From positions 1 to 7,088 of the forward strand of contig JASHQO010000153.1 in NCBI GenBank assembly GCA_030039105.1: DNA of 7,088 nt. Reading direction: 5' to 3'. The notes beneath the pieces are model-generated. The model searched no databases, was not told where the DNA came from, and saw nothing but the letters and a program-made list of their open reading frames with translations. Both the position numbers and the translations under genes were made by a program. Position 1 is the stretch's first letter. Every line of letters begins with the position of its first letter. This document shows, in pieces, positions 6,231 through 7,088 of this stretch. Source of the stretch: Xanthobacteraceae bacterium (GTDB taxonomy: Bacteria; Pseudomonadota; Alphaproteobacteria; Rhizobiales; Xanthobacteraceae).

Positions 6231-6839
6231 GTGAGCGAGCACGAGCGGTGGCAAGGCCGCTACAGTATCCCCGACTATCTGTTCGGCAAGACGCCGAATT
6301 ATTTTCTGGCGGCCTGCAAGCCGCTGCTGCCGAAGTCGGGCAAGGTTCTGTGCGTCGCCGACGGCGAGGCGCGCAACGGCGTCTGGCTCGCCGAACAGGG
6401 GCTCGACGTCACCTCGATCGACTTTTCCGAAGCCGCCCAGGCCAAGGCCGCGGCGCTGGCGAAGGAGCGCGGCGTGACGATCAAGCTCATTCATACCGAC
6501 GTGCACGCCTGGGACTATCCGCCGGACGCGTTCGACGTCGTCGTGGAAATCTTCACCCAGTTCAGCACGCCCGCCGAGCGCCCGCGCAAATGGGCCGGCA
6601 TGCGCAAGACGCTCAAGCGCGGCGGGCTTCTGATCCTGCAGGGCTACACGCCGAAGCAACTCGAATACCGCACCGGCGGGCCGAGCGAGATCGAGCGCCT
6701 CTATACGCGGACCATGCTGGAGCAGGCGTTCGGCGATTTCCGCGACATTAAGTTCACCGAGGAGGAAGTCGACATCCACGAAGGCGTCGCCCACGGCGGC
6801 ATGTCCGCGGTGATCGGGCTGACCGCGCGCAAGCCTTAG
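6231..6839 (+). CDS. Class I SAM-dependent methyltransferase, small TehB-like type
   Basis: A 202-residue soluble protein with a Rossmann-type SAM-binding fold. After an N-terminal segment common in this subgroup (RWQGRYSIPDYLFGKTPNYF, 6-25), motif I is VADGEARNG at 42-50, where relatives usually have a Gly in place of Ala47 (D/E-G-E-G-R-N). The acidic residue at the end of strand 2 is D64 (VTSIDFSEAA). Motif II/III regions are HTDVHAWDYPPDAFDVVVEIF (88-108) and, after the helix, LKRGGLLILQGYTPKQLEY (128-146). The C-terminus (GGMSAVIGLTARKP) closes the sheet. The methyl acceptor is unknown; relatives are often labelled tellurite-resistance-like on similarity alone, which I would not adopt. 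The start is a GTG, 10 bases after the rnd stop, with TGAGG (6218-6222, overlapping that stop) as a likely Shine-Dalgarno at 8-base spacing. This indicates co-transcription, perhaps translational coupling, with rnd. Confidence 0.88.
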   Translation: MSEHERWQGRYSIPDYLFGKTPNYFLAACKPLLPKSGKVLCVADGEARNGVWLAEQGLDVTSIDFSEAAQAKAAALAKERGVTIKLIHTDVHAWDYPPDAFDVVVEIFTQFSTPAERPRKWAGMRKTLKRGGLLILQGYTPKQLEYRTGGPSEIERLYTRTMLEQAFGDFRDIKFTEEEVDIHEGVAHGGMSAVIGLTARKP

Positions 6840-6843
6840 AATT

Positions 6844-6926
6844 CGTCATTGCGAGGAGCGAAGCGACCAAGCAATCCACCAAGCTTCGCCGCCGCACTGG
6901 TTTGCTTTGCTCCGCTCACAATGACG
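6844..6926. repeat. Imperfect palindromic intergenic repeat, possible bidirectional terminator
   Basis: CGTCATTGCGAG (6844-6855) and CTCACAATGACG (6915-6926) are inverted copies matching at 11 of 12 positions; the mismatch becomes a G-U pair in RNA. A nested perfect pair, GCGAAGC (6858-6864) and GCTTCGC (6883-6889), lies inside. The sequence resembles the CGTCATTGCGAG...AGCAATCC dispersed palindromes I know from Bradyrhizobium-type and other bacterial genomes; that is from memory, and only one copy is in this window. It fills nearly all of the gap between two convergent genes, so it may also act in transcript ending. No coding frame or transposase is present. Confidence 0.75.
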
Positions 6927-6936
6927 GAGCTGCACC

Positions 6937-7088
6937 TTAAGCCGCCGCCGTCACCTTGAACCGCGGCGCCAGCACGGTGCCGCGCAAGGTCGCCGCCAGC
7001 GCCGCCGTCTCGTCGCGGGTGAGCGCCGCATAGGGCGGATACGGCTCGCCGGCCGGAATGCCGATCAGGTTCATCGCCGCCTTCATGA
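6937..7088 (-). CDS. C-terminal end of a dihydrodipicolinate synthase (DapA)-family protein, partial
   Basis: The minus strand from the window edge to a TAA stop (6939-6937) reads about 50 codons with strong GC3 bias. It includes KAAMNLIGIPAGEPYPPYAA and then LTRDETAALAATLRG. This matches the conserved C-terminal helix region of the DHDPS / N-acetylneuraminate lyase aldolase family (typically K-A-A-L-x-L-x-G-x-P-A-G-x-x-R-P-P). The catalytic lysine and tyrosine lie upstream, outside the window, so the substrate cannot be judged. Many alphaproteobacterial members are not the lysine-pathway enzyme, so I do not assign dapA. It converges on the methyltransferase gene, with the palindromic repeat between them. 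Confidence 0.72.
   Translation of the reverse strand, partial: MKAAMNLIGIPAGEPYPPYAALTRDETAALAATLRGTVLAPRFKVTAAA

Overview
The window looks like ordinary chromosomal sequence from a GC-rich alphaproteobacterium, most likely of the Hyphomicrobiales (Bradyrhizobium / Rhodopseudomonas / Xanthobacteraceae side). The grounds are the strong G/C preference at third codon positions, the alphaproteobacterial style of the AspRS and RNase D proteins, and an intergenic palindrome whose CGTCATTGCGAG ends I recognise from dispersed repeats in that group. No phage, transposon, CRISPR, tRNA or rRNA is visible.

Layout, left to right. The first 719 bases hold a plus-strand regulator with an XRE-type helix-turn-helix and an S24 (LexA/CI-like) peptidase domain; its 5' end lies outside the window. 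A 137-base gap with hairpins follows, then a small helical protein of unknown function (857-1327, +). That gene runs tail to tail, with an 8-base gap, into aspS (1336-3138, -), which encodes a bacterial-type aspartyl-tRNA synthetase carrying the residues associated with the non-discriminating (tRNA-Asp plus tRNA-Asn) form.

A 147-base divergent intergenic region separates aspS from a plus-strand gene series. It carries a probable aspS -35 box and a perfect 11-bp inverted repeat. The plus-strand series is a thiamine-diphosphate-dependent enzyme of the acetolactate-synthase superfamily with unknown substrate (3286-4953), ribonuclease D (rnd, about 5033-6220) and a small SAM-dependent methyltransferase (6231-6839). 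The rnd and methyltransferase genes are only 10 bases apart and are probably co-transcribed.

The series ends at an approximately 83-base imperfect palindromic repeat, which fills the space before the convergent C-terminal end of a dihydrodipicolinate-synthase-family gene (6937 to beyond 7088, -).

How the genes fit together: aspS and rnd both serve RNA and translation (tRNA charging; tRNA 3'-end processing). The TPP enzyme, methyltransferase and DapA-like gene are metabolic, with no visible common pathway. I did not find a convincing new multi-gene system. The most notable items are the 11-bp inverted repeat between aspS and the TPP gene, the terminal palindromic repeat, the unassigned TPP enzyme, and the small unknown gene at 857.
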